A DNA stretch of 64,000 bases from Mesorhizobium ventifaucium (GCF_935822925.1 NZ_CAKXZS010000014.1:24814-88813), one strand, 5' to 3'. Shown: positions 56,178-64,000, counted from the stretch's first letter. A program made the numbers and translations. Notes: generated by a model not told the origin, from the letters alone.

Positions 56178-57305
56178 TCACATGACGATCGTGATGCGCT
56201 CGGCGGCGCGGGTGATGGCGGTGTAGAGGTGGCGGGCCCGATTGTCGGGAAAGGCCGAGCTCTCATCGAACAGGCAGACGGTTTCCCACTGCGAGCCCTG
56301 TGCCTTGTGCACGGTCAGCGCGTAACCGTAATCGAACTGCTGGGTGCCGTTCAGTTCTTTCCACGGGATCTCGTTGCCGGCACCCTCGAAGAATTCCTTC
56401 CGGACCTTGATCTCAACAGGTTCCGTCGAATCAAAATCGAGGGACGAAACATGCATTCGGATGCAGTGGTCGTTGAGGTGGCCCTTGCGGCGCTTCAGCA
56501 GCTCGACGACGCGCCAGAGGCCGCCGTTGAATATCCCCTTGTTACGATCGTTCTTGAGGCAGACCAGTTGGTCCGTGACCTCGGGCATGGCGCCGGCGCG
56601 GCCATGCAGCTGGCGCATCCGGGAATTGTAGCTCGATCGCGTCTTGTTCAGGCCGACGAGGACCTGGCCGGCCTTCATGACGTGGTCTTGTGTCAGGTAG
56701 GAACGCTTGATGACCTCACTGGCGCCATAGACGCCGTACTCGAGCCGGCCGCCTTCGCGGATCGTGGTGGCCATCCGGATGATCGGGTTCTCGGAGGCCT
56801 GCCGGTGGATCTCGGTCAGCATGATGTCGGGATCCGCGTTGGTGAAGAAGCCGCCGCCCTTCACTGGCGGCAGCTGCGCCGGATCGCCCAGGACCAGCAC
56901 CGGAACACCGAACGACAGCAGATCCTTGCCGATCTCTTCGTCGACCATCGAACACTCGTCGACGACGAAAAGTGCGATATCGGCGAGCTCGTCGACATCC
57001 TTGACCACGAACTTCTTGACCCCGGTCTCGTGGTTGAAATCGACGTCGTAGATCGTGGCGTGGATCGTCATCGCGCCGCGGCAGCCATTCTTGCGCATCA
57101 CCATCGCGGCTTTGCCCGTATAGGCCATGTAGCGGACCTCGCCCCTCAGAGCGTCGGCAAAGTGCCTGGCGAGCGTGGTCTTGCCGGTGCCGGCATAGCC
57201 GAAAACGCGGAAGACCTGGCGGCGCGCGAGACCACTGCCGTACCAGGCCGCGACAGCCGTCAGTGCGCCGTCCTGCTGTGGTGACCAGATCGGGGCGTCA
57301 GCCAT
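56178..57305 (-). CDS. RecD/Dda-like superfamily 1 DNA helicase
   Basis: This 375-residue SF1 helicase has Walker A FGYAGTGKTTLARHF (motif I, K42) and motif II FVVDECSMVDEE. Motif III is LVLGDPAQLPPVKGGG, and the C-terminal UvrD_C_2-like region is DYGYALTVHKAQGSQW ... LYTAITRAAERI. Its short length without N-terminal RecD domains fits Dda/RecD2-like phage helicases with 5'-3' polarity. It lies upstream of ssb on the same strand and belongs to the replication/recombination set. Confidence 0.9.
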   Translation of the reverse strand: MADAPIWSPQQDGALTAVAAWYGSGLARRQVFRVFGYAGTGKTTLARHFADALRGEVRYMAYTGKAAMVMRKNGCRGAMTIHATIYDVDFNHETGVKKFVVKDVDELADIALFVVDECSMVDEEIGKDLLSFGVPVLVLGDPAQLPPVKGGGFFTNADPDIMLTEIHRQASENPIIRMATTIREGGRLEYGVYGASEVIKRSYLTQDHVMKAGQVLVGLNKTRSSYNSRMRQLHGRAGAMPEVTDQLVCLKNDRNKGIFNGGLWRVVELLKRRKGHLNDHCIRMHVSSLDFDSTEPVEIKVRKEFFEGAGNEIPWKELNGTQQFDYGYALTVHKAQGSQWETVCLFDESSAFPDNRARHLYTAITRAAERITIVM

Positions 57306-57519
57306 TGGAGCGACCTTCTGGACGCCGGCGCAGCATATAGCCCATGCCGGATTCCGACAGGATCGGTTGTCCAGCAGCGCGCAGAAGCCTGATGTAGCGA
57401 TATATCGTGCGCTCGCAGACGCCGACGCGGCTAGCCAGCTTGTCGGCGGTCGTGACCTCGTGGTCGCCGAGCGCGGCGAGGACCGCTTCCATATTGGTTT
57501 CGCGGTGGTAGGCCATCAT
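57298..57519 (-). CDS. Small HTH protein
   Basis: This 73-residue winged HTH (VTTADKLASRVGVCERTIYRYIRLLRAAGQPILSESGMGYML) has the HTH_11/DeoR-like recognition helix pattern and probably a small wing. It could be a repressor or a replication-control protein of the element. It overlaps the helicase start by 8 bases and abuts the next gene (stop/start at 57519). Confidence 0.75.
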   Translation of the reverse strand: MMAYHRETNMEAVLAALGDHEVTTADKLASRVGVCERTIYRYIRLLRAAGQPILSESGMGYMLRRRPEGRSNG

Positions 57520-57908
57520 CAGAACCTCGGCTCGTCGTCGACGTCATCCAGTATCGAGACGTCTTCGGCGGCATCGCCGTCGTACCGGTCAGGAGGCGCG
57601 ATATAGCGAGAAGCCGAGACGTAAGGCCGGTTGATGCGCATCACGGTGGCCTCGTCGGTCAGCGTGTAGCTGAAGAGCGAAGCGCCGCCATACCAATGCG
57701 TCGTCCAGGACTCGATGCCGCCGACCTCAGCCGGCTTCCCTTCGGCCTGGTTGACCGCGATCGTCGGCACGTCGATGCGCAGCATCTTGGCGCCGAAGCG
57801 TTCCTCCTCGCGGGAGCGGCCGGCGTGCTTGCGGTGGCCGAAGATCTCGACGATTGCCCATTCGAAGCCCTCGTCGAGAGGTGTCACAGTTTCAGCTGCG
57901 GCTTCCAT
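57519..57908 (-). CDS. Hypothetical element protein, 129 aa
   Basis: Not recognised. The motif FEWAIVEIFGHRKHAGRSREEERFGAKMLRIDVPT and later YGGASLFSYTLTDEATVMRIN recall small phage proteins found next to exonucleases. I can give no function. Its ATG shares one base with the stop of the exonuclease gene, the coupling pattern used throughout this row. Confidence 0.6.
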   Translation of the reverse strand: MEAAAETVTPLDEGFEWAIVEIFGHRKHAGRSREEERFGAKMLRIDVPTIAVNQAEGKPAEVGGIESWTTHWYGGASLFSYTLTDEATVMRINRPYVSASRYIAPPDRYDGDAAEDVSILDDVDDEPRF

Positions 57909-58693
57909 CAGAACCTCATGTCTTTGCGCCAGGCGTCGGGGTCGACGACTTCCGTCGCCGGCCGGGAGGCCTGTTGCGGTTGCGGATCAGTGGTGCGCTT
58001 GACCCATTCCAGGCGCGCGGTGTGGACGACATCCTCCCGCTTCGGATCGCTCGGCATGGTCGATTTATGGAGGATCCAGTCGAGATAGCTGGTGGGGACC
58101 TCAGAGAAGCGCTTGCCGGCGTGCTCGCCAAAATCGATCTTCAAAAGGCGCAGCGGATTCGCCGAAATCTCGATCATTGTCTCGACGGGCAACACCCGGA
58201 GCAGATCGAGCAGAATATGGGCGGTCGTCCAGCTATCGGGTCCCGCGCGATGGACAGGCTCCATCTGTTTGGCGCCGCCGCCAAGCCCGAGCGCATACCA
58301 GATCGCACCGTTCTTGTGGCTCTCGAGATTCGGATAGGTGTCCTTTGCACATTTGAACGTGCAGATACCGGGCATAGCCGGTTTCAGGACAGCACGATCG
58401 AATGCGAGGTTGTGGCAGCAGATGAAGTCGGCGCCGGTGTTGATCAGCGCACGGGCATCGTCAGGTGCCATACCGTCGACGACATCGGCGTCCTGCAGGT
58501 GGTGAGCCGACATCGCGCCGGGCGATATCGGCATGCCGGGATTGACGATGCGGGCATGCGGGCCGCTCTCGATCGCCCAACCCCTCGGGAACAGCCGGAC
58601 GTCGGTCCAGCCGATCTCGACCAGCTCCTTCGGATCCTCGAGCGCTGTGGTCTCGCTGTCGGCCACGCGAATGAGGGTGAGCGGCTCAGCCAT
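57908..58693 (-). CDS. DnaQ-like 3'-5' exonuclease with DUF3820-like C-terminus
   Basis: This 261-residue DEDD-type exonuclease has ExoI motif RVADSETTALEDP (D12, E14), ExoII CHNLAFDRAVL and a C-terminal ExoIII region near HRAGPDSWTTAHILLDLL. The last 70 residues include FGEHAGKRFSEVPTSYLDWIL, the DUF3820 pattern often attached to phage exonucleases. The start at 58693 (MAEPLTLIRVADSETT) begins directly at the catalytic domain. It degrades DNA 3'-5', probably in recombination or end processing. Confidence 0.85.
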   Translation of the reverse strand: MAEPLTLIRVADSETTALEDPKELVEIGWTDVRLFPRGWAIESGPHARIVNPGMPISPGAMSAHHLQDADVVDGMAPDDARALINTGADFICCHNLAFDRAVLKPAMPGICTFKCAKDTYPNLESHKNGAIWYALGLGGGAKQMEPVHRAGPDSWTTAHILLDLLRVLPVETMIEISANPLRLLKIDFGEHAGKRFSEVPTSYLDWILHKSTMPSDPKREDVVHTARLEWVKRTTDPQPQQASRPATEVVDPDAWRKDMRF

Positions 58694-58910
58694 GAGGCTT
58701 GCTCCCGAACTTAGCGCCGTCGGCATGACAGATGCGGTGCGCGTCGAGGGTGCGCTCCAGCCCTTCAATCAGATCGTCTGACAGATCATCGATGTAGCTG
58801 TCAGAGAGCCGCGCCAAGAGTCGGTGCAGCCGCTCGCCCGGCGCGACGATAAAGGCGGTCCGCAGATATTCCGGATCGATCGGATTCAGATCTCTGTCAG
58901 TCACCGTCAT
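58686..58910 (-). CDS. Hypothetical element protein, 74 aa
   Basis: A short acidic helical protein, MTVTDRDLNPIDPEYLRTAFIVAPGERLHRLLARLSDS ... LIEGLERTLDAHRICHADG. It shows no known motif. It overlaps both neighbours by a few bases, which argues that it is translated. The ATG at 58910 is chosen over a more upstream in-frame ATG at 58994 that would overlap the previous gene by far more. Confidence 0.55.
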   Translation of the reverse strand: MTVTDRDLNPIDPEYLRTAFIVAPGERLHRLLARLSDSYIDDLSDDLIEGLERTLDAHRICHADGAKFGSKPHG

Positions 58911-59280
58911 AATCCCTGCCGTCGTCCCAGTAAGTTCCGGCCTCTTTTTCGAGGTCGTCATTTTCCCGCTTGATGCAGTCGTCGCAGACGTCATAAACGC
59001 GGCCGGCCATGCCCTCTTCGTAGTCGCGTCTCGGCCGGAGATGGGGCTTATGGAGGCTGCACCAGTCGCAGACGCCGGAGTGATCAGCGTTCTTCATCTC
59101 CTCGCGATAGGCGTTGAGGCATTCTTGGCACATGTCGTTCATCTCGGACCCGAAGCTATCGGTTTCGCCCTGAATCCGAGCGACGGCCGGCCGGTCTGGA
59201 TGTTCGTCGCACGACGTGCCATCGGGGAAATCGTGGCCAGAGCCGGGGAGCGAGGAGATGGGGCCGGTGACGTCAGCCAC
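58897..59280 (-). CDS. Small CxxC zinc-binding protein, GTG start
   Basis: This 127-residue protein contains three CxxC pairs: CQEC, CDWC and CDDC, the last in VYDVCDDCIKRE. A zinc-binding treble-clef or ribbon is likely. I choose the GTG at 59280 because GGAGG lies 5 bases upstream and it overlaps the preceding stop by 8 bases like its neighbours; the later ATG at 59142 would leave an unexplained gap. Nucleic-acid binding is inference. Confidence 0.65.
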   Translation of the reverse strand: MADVTGPISSLPGSGHDFPDGTSCDEHPDRPAVARIQGETDSFGSEMNDMCQECLNAYREEMKNADHSGVCDWCSLHKPHLRPRRDYEEGMAGRVYDVCDDCIKRENDDLEKEAGTYWDDGRDYDGD

Positions 59281-59464
59281 GCTCGCCTCCGGTCGTCTGG
59301 TTGGCGAGGTCGGCGCGCGCCACAACATCCATCAGCACGCCAAGTAGGGCCAACTGCTCGCGACGCGCGGTCTGATCCTTCAGGCTCTGCGCCAGTGCGC
59401 CGTTGATCAAGGCGAGTTTCTTCAACGCCAAGACCTCGATCGCGCTAATTTCGATGGCGGCCAT
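59273..59464 (-). CDS. Hypothetical element protein, 63 aa
   Basis: A short helical protein, [38 protein letters not shown], with leucine/alanine repeats that could form a coiled coil, ending RADLANQTTGGERG. No known domain. It is coupled to the upstream ACP gene by TGATG at 59464 and to the downstream GTG gene by 8 bases, so the position is firm even though function is not. Confidence 0.55.
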   Translation of the reverse strand: MAAIEISAIEVLALKKLALINGALAQSLKDQTARREQLALLGVLMDVVARADLANQTTGGERG

Positions 59465-59727
59465 CAGCGCCGCCCACCGACGCGCTGCTCGATGTACTTG
59501 ATGGCGTCGCCGACGGTCAGCCATGTCTCGGCATCGAGGTCCGATATCTCGGTGCCGAACTCCTCCTCGAAGTGCATGACGAGCTCGACGAGGTCGAGGC
59601 TGTCGGCGCCGAGGTCTTCGATGAAGCTGGCCTGATCAACGACCTTGGCTTTAAACGTCTCGACCTCGTCGAGTGTGACGAGATGCTCGGCAATGATCTT
59701 CTTTACGCGGTCTGCGATGGTAGCCAT
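59464..59727 (-). CDS. Acyl carrier protein encoded in the element
   Basis: This 87-residue acidic four-helix ACP has [16 protein letters not shown] as helix I and [25 protein letters not shown] as helix II, with S43 in the D-S-L motif for 4'-phosphopantetheine. The last helix is [14 protein letters not shown]. Between helices I and II it has five to seven residues (DEVETFKAK region) more than host-type AcpP, so it is not a simple copy. It is translationally coupled on both sides in the prophage operon, with no acyl-transfer enzyme nearby. It would be modified by the host phosphopantetheinyl transferase; its job is unknown. Confidence 0.93.
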   Translation of the reverse strand: MATIADRVKKIIAEHLVTLDEVETFKAKVVDQASFIEDLGADSLDLVELVMHFEEEFGTEISDLDAETWLTVGDAIKYIEQRVGGRR

Positions 59728-60200
59728 CAAAACACCACCTCATCTTCGCCCACTGGCATCGGGCCGGCGTCAAAGTGCGCGGCGTCGGCGAGATCTGGAG
59801 CTGCGCCTGTCGGGAATCCGGCTTCGTCCGCGGGCAGTACCGGCGAGCTATAGATTTCGTCGACAATGGCTGTGGGTGTCGGAATCTCGACGGGCGCGAA
59901 GGCCTCCGGATCGAGCCGGCGAACCATGCTCGCGTCGTAAGTGGCGTAGTCGCCGCTCGCGTGCTTCACCCACACCATCTTGTCACTGACGGCTTTGACG
60001 TGGCCGAAGGCCCCTTCCCCCTTACCGTAAGAGGCCGCGACGAAATCACCGGCATCAAAGTGAGGTGCAATCATCGTGATCAAAGAGGCGTCGACCGTTG
60101 CTCCCGAGCCGATGTCGAGAAAGACCCAGTCGTCCTCGCGCTGGTCGTGCCGCACCGTCGTCTCGATCGACACGCGGTCACCTTTTCTGAAACGTTCCAT
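59727..60200 (-). CDS. Hypothetical protein with SH3/KOW-like N-terminus
   Basis: A 157-residue protein. The N-terminal 100 residues have three small beta modules: [48 protein letters not shown] and [22 protein letters not shown], resembling SH3- or KOW-type barrels. A flexible acidic tail rich in Pro/Ala follows. It has no catalytic motif. The stop overlaps the ACP start by one base. Confidence 0.6.
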   Translation of the reverse strand: MERFRKGDRVSIETTVRHDQREDDWVFLDIGSGATVDASLITMIAPHFDAGDFVAASYGKGEGAFGHVKAVSDKMVWVKHASGDYATYDASMVRRLDPEAFAPVEIPTPTAIVDEIYSSPVLPADEAGFPTGAAPDLADAAHFDAGPMPVGEDEVVF

Positions 60201-60565
60201 CAGGCACTCTCCTCTTTGGCTGGTTGCGCTGCGGCATCATTCGCCGGCTCCGGCGCCACCACCTGTGCGGCAACACCGATTACGGCGGTCGCCAGCGCGC
60301 GCAGCGACTCGCTGTCCGTGGTCAGGCGCAAGTCGCCTTCGATGACGCGGCGAGCGATCTCGGTGGCGCCGGCAAAGCTCAGCGGCGTCACGATCGCGCG
60401 GCCGCCGGCGTCCACAAGCATGACGTCGCCAACGTTGAACGGCTGGTCGATGGTGGCTGGCCCTGTCTTGCTCGCCACCTTCATGGTGCCGGGCTTCGTC
60501 ACCGAGACGACTTTCCGGCCGTTCGCGAACTTGGCGACGTCTGTGGCGTGAACCTCGACCGTCAT
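60200..60565 (-). CDS. Hypothetical element protein, 121 aa
   Basis: Not recognised. The N-terminal part (VVSVTKPGTMKVASKTGPAT, FNVGDVMLVDAGGRAIVTPLSFAGATEIARRV) is beta-rich with a helix. The C-terminal 25 residues are Ala/Pro/Glu low complexity. It abuts the following gene (shared base at 60200) and overlaps the preceding one by 4 bases. It is probably another small accessory factor of the early operon. Confidence 0.55.
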   Translation of the reverse strand: MTVEVHATDVAKFANGRKVVSVTKPGTMKVASKTGPATIDQPFNVGDVMLVDAGGRAIVTPLSFAGATEIARRVIEGDLRLTTDSESLRALATAVIGVAAQVVAPEPANDAAAQPAKEESA

Positions 60566-60978
60566 ACCCGGATGTCCTTGTGGACGTGGACGATGACGGG
60601 CTCCGTCTTCGACTTCAGAAGTCTGCCGTCCTGGTCGACGGCGACCTCGGCCTCAGCCTGCGCCCGAATTGAGCCGCGACCGCGTGGCACCAGACGGCCG
60701 ACCTTGTCCGGATCAGAAGCAATCGCCGCCGATTGCTTGCCACCATCAAGGATGGCGCCGGCGGCGTCGAACGCCGTGATGGCGACGCGGGTTTGCCGCA
60801 GTCGTTCTGTGAGGTCGGCGATTTCCCGTTCCAGCGCGACTTCGTCTCCCCGGAACCGGTCCAGCATGTTGGTGACCGAATTCGCGCTTCGATCCAGAAG
60901 CGACCCGGGCAACGCGTCCGGTTCCAGATCCGCTTCCACCAACTCGACGTGCGACGTGGCTTTCCGGAACTTGAACAT
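60562..60978 (-). CDS. Hypothetical coiled-coil protein, 138 aa
   Basis: This protein of about 138 residues contains a central coiled coil (FRGDEVALEREIADLTERLRQTRVAITAF) flanked by an acidic start and a Gly/Arg-rich segment (GRLVPRGRGSIRAQAEAEV). No known domain. The start MFKFRKATSHVELVEADL at 60978 lies 5 bp after the stop of the candidate annealase gene. Function is unknown. Confidence 0.55.
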   Translation of the reverse strand: MFKFRKATSHVELVEADLEPDALPGSLLDRSANSVTNMLDRFRGDEVALEREIADLTERLRQTRVAITAFDAAGAILDGGKQSAAIASDPDKVGRLVPRGRGSIRAQAEAEVAVDQDGRLLKSKTEPVIVHVHKDIRV

Positions 60979-60982
60979 GGCC

Positions 60983-62194
60983 CTAGTCCTCCTCGACCGA
61001 ACCGGGCTCCGGCGCCTCGGCGTCCTCTTCGGCGGCAAAGCCGTCCAGCCAGGCCTGCCTTTCGGCCTCCCTGCCCTCGGCCTTGAAATCCGGTGGCACT
61101 GCCTTCCTGCTCATGTTGCGGCGATAGGCGGCGCGCCCCAGTCGGGTCGCCTTCGCGATAGGATCGCCGTCGTCCGGGTCTTGGGAGGAGGTTTGGCCGG
61201 ACGACGGCTGTTGCCCGGTAGCAGTCGCCTTCGGCGTGGTGGCCTGCTTTCCGTGCGCATCGGAGCCGGCGGGGGACGAACCGGCTTCCGATTTTGGGGC
61301 CGCTTTGTCAGCGGCGGGTTTCTTGTTCCCGGCGGTCGTGTCGGCACTGTCGGCGAGCTGATCGAGCTTGCCTTTCAGTCCGGCTGGCTGGTCACCGTTC
61401 TTCTTGATGGCTGGGAAGACCTCGTCGACATCGGTTTCCTTGCTTTTTACGCCCTGGTACATCGCAAAGAGATCGGCTAGTTCCTCGATGCCGATCTCCT
61501 CGGCGCCGGCGACGCCAATGGCGGCGAACACCCGCTCCGGCGTAACCCCGATGCCGGCGAGCGCCTTCATGGCTTCTTCGCGTCGTTCCACCAAGGTCGT
61601 GACGTCGCCGCGGATCACATTTTCCGCGTGTTCGAAGGCCTGCCGCCAGACCGCCTTCGGAACCCCCTTCAGGATCGCTTCCCTCATGCCGATCGAGGCC
61701 GCGGCGTTGCCGGCGGTCATGATCATGTCCTGCGAATAAAGTCCGCCGTCGCGCTTGGAGATGTTCTTGCGCGTTCGCGCGGTGCGCTTGAGACCGGTTT
61801 CGAGGTCATGGAAGACGCCCTCGGATTCCACGTACTTCTCGATCTTGTCGACATGCACCACCCGGGAGGCGCAGTGGCAGTTCCCCCATTGGCTGGCGAT
61901 GATCTCGGCCAGACGTATGCTCGGTCCACGGATCGTCTTGCCATCACGCGGTACCGCGTAGACGCATTCCTTGGCGGTCTGCTCGTCGAGCATGACGAGC
62001 TCGGTGATGTTGCGCATCACGGTCGCTACTGAGCGCGGGAACGCCTTGGCCGTGGTGACATCCTGGTTGAGCTCCGCCATCGCCAGTTGGACGGCGAGGC
62101 TCTGGTTGCCGGCAGCGTAACCCGCTGGGAGCGTGGTGAGCTCGCCGGTGCTTCTGTCTACCGTCTCGACGGACTTGCCTGCTTGGGTGTTCAT
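60983..62194 (-). CDS. Candidate phage single-strand annealing protein with RMF-like C-terminus
   Basis: A 403-residue protein. The N-terminal 230 residues (AFPRSVATVMRNITELVMLDEQTAKECVYAVPRDGKTIRGPSIRLAEIIASQWGN, then MTAGNAAASIGMREAILKGVPKAVWRQAF) look like the conserved core of RecT-type or related phage recombination proteins. A long low-complexity linker (about 280-350) follows. The C-terminal 40 residues (RLGRAAYRRNMSRKAVPPDF ... RQAWLDGF) resemble the ribosome-modulation-factor pattern. ATG at 62194 has AAAGGAG upstream. YqaJ nuclease lies two genes away, the usual partner. Confidence 0.7.
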   Translation of the reverse strand: MNTQAGKSVETVDRSTGELTTLPAGYAAGNQSLAVQLAMAELNQDVTTAKAFPRSVATVMRNITELVMLDEQTAKECVYAVPRDGKTIRGPSIRLAEIIASQWGNCHCASRVVHVDKIEKYVESEGVFHDLETGLKRTARTRKNISKRDGGLYSQDMIMTAGNAAASIGMREAILKGVPKAVWRQAFEHAENVIRGDVTTLVERREEAMKALAGIGVTPERVFAAIGVAGAEEIGIEELADLFAMYQGVKSKETDVDEVFPAIKKNGDQPAGLKGKLDQLADSADTTAGNKKPAADKAAPKSEAGSSPAGSDAHGKQATTPKATATGQQPSSGQTSSQDPDDGDPIAKATRLGRAAYRRNMSRKAVPPDFKAEGREAERQAWLDGFAAEEDAEAPEPGSVEED

Positions 62195-62247
62195 GCTGTG
62201 GTTCTCCTTTGGCGCCGGCATCCTGCAGGCGGTTGGTCCGCCGACGA

Positions 62248-63018
62248 TCAGCGGCGGAATGAAGTCTTCTGGTCCTGGAAGATTTCGACGCCGGGCAGCG
62301 GCGCCGTGTTCTTGTTGGCACGGACGTAGGCCCGCACAAATTTGTCGATGTCGTCGATCGACATGTACGGCCGCAGCTTCTCCAGCGGGATCTTCGACGG
62401 TTCGGTGATGCGATGCGTCCATTTGGCAGTGGCGGAAACAGTGCCAGCCTCGGTGCGCGTCGGGCCTGATCCGGCGGTCACGGCCTCGTTGACGAGCACC
62501 GCCGCCCTGTGTTCGGCGTCCGCGGCTTCCTGCATCAGCACATCGCCGAGCACGCTGTGAGTTGAGGCCGCGGCTTCCTCGAGCTTGCGCTTCGCCTCTT
62601 CCTGGGCGAGCCGCGCGACTTCGGCGGCGGCAATCCTCGCCTCCTCGCGCTTCTTCGCGTCATAGCGGCCGACAATGGTTTCGAATGCGGACTGGATGTT
62701 CTCCGGCCGGGTAATGACGGTGTCGAAGAACCGGTTCGTCTCCGTGACCTCTTCGCGCAGCGGCTTCGTAGTCGCCAGCTTGGTTTCGCCGAGTCGTTTC
62801 GCCAGCTTTCTCGCCTCGATGCCGAGGGCGATGAAGGGATCGCGCTCGTTGTCGTTGGCGATCGCACCATCGGTCAGCGCGTTTTTCGCGGCCGTGGCGC
62901 GCTTTGCGAGGTCCTCGACCTCGTCGAGCAGCGGCTTGAACCGGTCGCGCAGGATATCGGCGGTCGTCGCCAGATTGTGCCCGGGTCCCGCTATGGATGG
63001 GGCGTCAGAAACTTGCAT
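62248..63018 (-). CDS. Hypothetical protein with long coiled coil, recombination operon
   Basis: A 256-residue protein. The N-terminal helical part (DRFKPLLDEVEDLAKRATAAKNAL) leads into a coiled coil (YDAKKREEARIAAAEVARLAQEEAKRKLEEAAA). The C-terminal ATAKWTHRITEPSKIPLEKLRPYMSIDDIDKFVRAYVRANKN is conserved in phage proteins of YqaJ-containing operons. AAGGAGAG precedes the ATG at 63018. It lies between the nuclease and the annealase candidate, overlaps the nuclease by 14 bases, and may bridge or load them. Confidence 0.7.
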   Translation of the reverse strand: MQVSDAPSIAGPGHNLATTADILRDRFKPLLDEVEDLAKRATAAKNALTDGAIANDNERDPFIALGIEARKLAKRLGETKLATTKPLREEVTETNRFFDTVITRPENIQSAFETIVGRYDAKKREEARIAAAEVARLAQEEAKRKLEEAAASTHSVLGDVLMQEAADAEHRAAVLVNEAVTAGSGPTRTEAGTVSATAKWTHRITEPSKIPLEKLRPYMSIDDIDKFVRAYVRANKNTAPLPGVEIFQDQKTSFRR

Positions 63019-63958
63019 TGATATCTCTCCTTGGTTTGACGCGCAGCACGCGGGTTTGGGATGACGGCACGAAGTGGCCGGAGCGGTGCGAGGTCCGAGC
63101 TGACACTTCCCAGTTGGCGGTCTCGCCGATCTCCGCATTGCCGAGGGCGCGGAGGATCTGAGGGCGCAGCTGCTCGACAACCGCTTTTGCAGAAGCAGCT
63201 TCGACGCGGGCGCGGTCGTATTGATGGACGAGCATGTCGAGCTCGCGGTCGCCGGTGAGATCACGCCTGGCCGGCATGCTGTCGCGGTATACGTCGAGCA
63301 CGACGCGAGCATCGCGCAGCCAGTCCGGCTCCGGCTCCTCGCCGCTGGCGACCATCGTCCAGAACTCGTCGACCTTGGCTACCAGGCGGTTCCAGAGCTT
63401 GAGATGGATAGGGACGTCGATGAGATGCAACTGCAGGGTGCCGCGCCAAGTGATCACGATCAGGGCGACGCAGGTCCATGGACAGCCGGTCAATTGAGCC
63501 TCTGTTATGGCCTGGACGGCGATCCACGTGGGCGGCACAACCTCCCCGGTGTCCGGATCGAGCCAGAACTCCTTGAAGGCGTCTTCCGAGGCCGTCTTGA
63601 TTTGGCAGTTCCCGGTACCGAAGCGATCTGGTCGTTCCAGGAAGGCATCAGGTGTCGCGCCGATCCGGCGATCTGGATCACGGTAATAGGCGCGGTCGTT
63701 TTCGTAGGTGACGGTCCACTCCGGAAACCGCTTTCGGATCATGGCGACGACAACCGGCTCCATGAGGTTGCCGCGCTCCATCGCCTCCGTTTCTTCGGTG
63801 TCCGGTGAGAGCCGGCCGGTTTTCTCAGCCCAAAGCGAATATGGGGTCGTATATGGATGTGCGCCGAGAACCGCGGCGGCCACCGAGGCGGTGACGTCCT
63901 GGCCGCGGGCGGCAAGCCAAGCCTGGCGATCGGCTGGTCGGATGATCTCGATCGACAT
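63005..63958 (-). CDS. YqaJ-type phage exonuclease
   Basis: This 317-residue protein of the PD-(D/E)XK superfamily (YqaJ viral recombinase family) has RPADRQAWLAARGQDVTASVAAAVLG as the N-terminal signature. AMERGNLMEPVVVAMI supplies the first acidic residue, RIGATPDAFL the second, and CQIKTAS carries the E/Q-x-K catalytic lysine. It probably resects double-stranded DNA ends to generate single strands for the annealase. ATG at 63958 is used; the frame is open to near the window edge. Confidence 0.88.
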   Translation of the reverse strand: MSIEIIRPADRQAWLAARGQDVTASVAAAVLGAHPYTTPYSLWAEKTGRLSPDTEETEAMERGNLMEPVVVAMIRKRFPEWTVTYENDRAYYRDPDRRIGATPDAFLERPDRFGTGNCQIKTASEDAFKEFWLDPDTGEVVPPTWIAVQAITEAQLTGCPWTCVALIVITWRGTLQLHLIDVPIHLKLWNRLVAKVDEFWTMVASGEEPEPDWLRDARVVLDVYRDSMPARRDLTGDRELDMLVHQYDRARVEAASAKAVVEQLRPQILRALGNAEIGETANWEVSARTSHRSGHFVPSSQTRVLRVKPRRDINASF

Positions 63959-64000
63959 CAGAGCACCGCCTGCGCGCACGTAAGAGCCTGACGCATCCGG

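Noticed and set aside
55887..57284. 465-codon open frame antisense to the helicase and ssb
   Set aside because: No motifs; opposite strand carries Walker motifs and the OB fold.

Overview
The window reads as a high-GC alphaproteobacterial chromosome segment, most probably Mesorhizobium or a close relative in the Hyphomicrobiales. The signs are the clpP-clpX-lon-hupB row, rplM-rpsI, a short-form argC, a COX15-type heme A synthase, and dispersed palindromic repeats of the kind common in rhizobia. No tool was run; genus and family names come from recognising protein motifs.

Region 1 (1-26.9 kb) is ordinary chromosome. It holds a creatininase-family/SIS pair divergent from an aldo/keto reductase; the minus-strand proteostasis row clpP, clpX, lon, hupB with visible terminators; a flavin amine oxidase, a P450 and a solute-binding-type protein; metY with a CoA-binding protein; an enoyl-CoA hydratase, a thioesterase and a LysE exporter; rplM-rpsI; a LysR/aldo-keto reductase module between two copies of a MITE-like repeat; GDPD; agmatinase-argC-APH(6)-like kinase; COX15 and DUF2842. 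Two genes here (8462-9045, 20047-20920) carry single-base frameshifts.

Region 2 (about 26.9-41.8 kb) looks accessory. It starts with three damaged genes (AraC regulator, DUF2332 with an in-frame TAG, SDR with two frameshifts). A roughly 10 kb minus-strand row follows: MASE4-type histidine kinase, FixJ-type regulator, stand-alone receiver, two exported EHN-type epoxide hydrolases around a DUF6130 protein, a VOC protein, a thioredoxin-fold protein with only one Cys of the CxxC, a third exported epoxide-hydrolase-like enzyme and the broken SDR. I read this as a two-component-controlled envelope detoxification or catabolic unit. A methyltransferase and two small unknown genes close the region.

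Region 3 (41.8-51.3 kb) is an exopolysaccharide locus: polysaccharide deacetylase, FemAB/CelD-like acyltransferase, Wzc/ExoP-like chain-length protein with a degenerate P-loop, Wza-like export lipoprotein, GT4 glycosyltransferase, polyprenyl glycosylphosphotransferase and Wzy/O-antigen-ligase-like protein. No flippase is visible.

Region 4 (51.4-64 kb) is the early half of a prophage or phage-like integrative element next to tRNA-Pro(GGG): a tyrosine integrase, an AlpA-like HTH gene, and about 20 tightly overlapping minus-strand genes. These include SSB, a RecD/Dda-like helicase, a DnaQ-like exonuclease, a YqaJ-type nuclease with a candidate annealase, and, unexpectedly, an acyl carrier protein. 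The element runs off the right edge, so its far end and structural genes are not seen.
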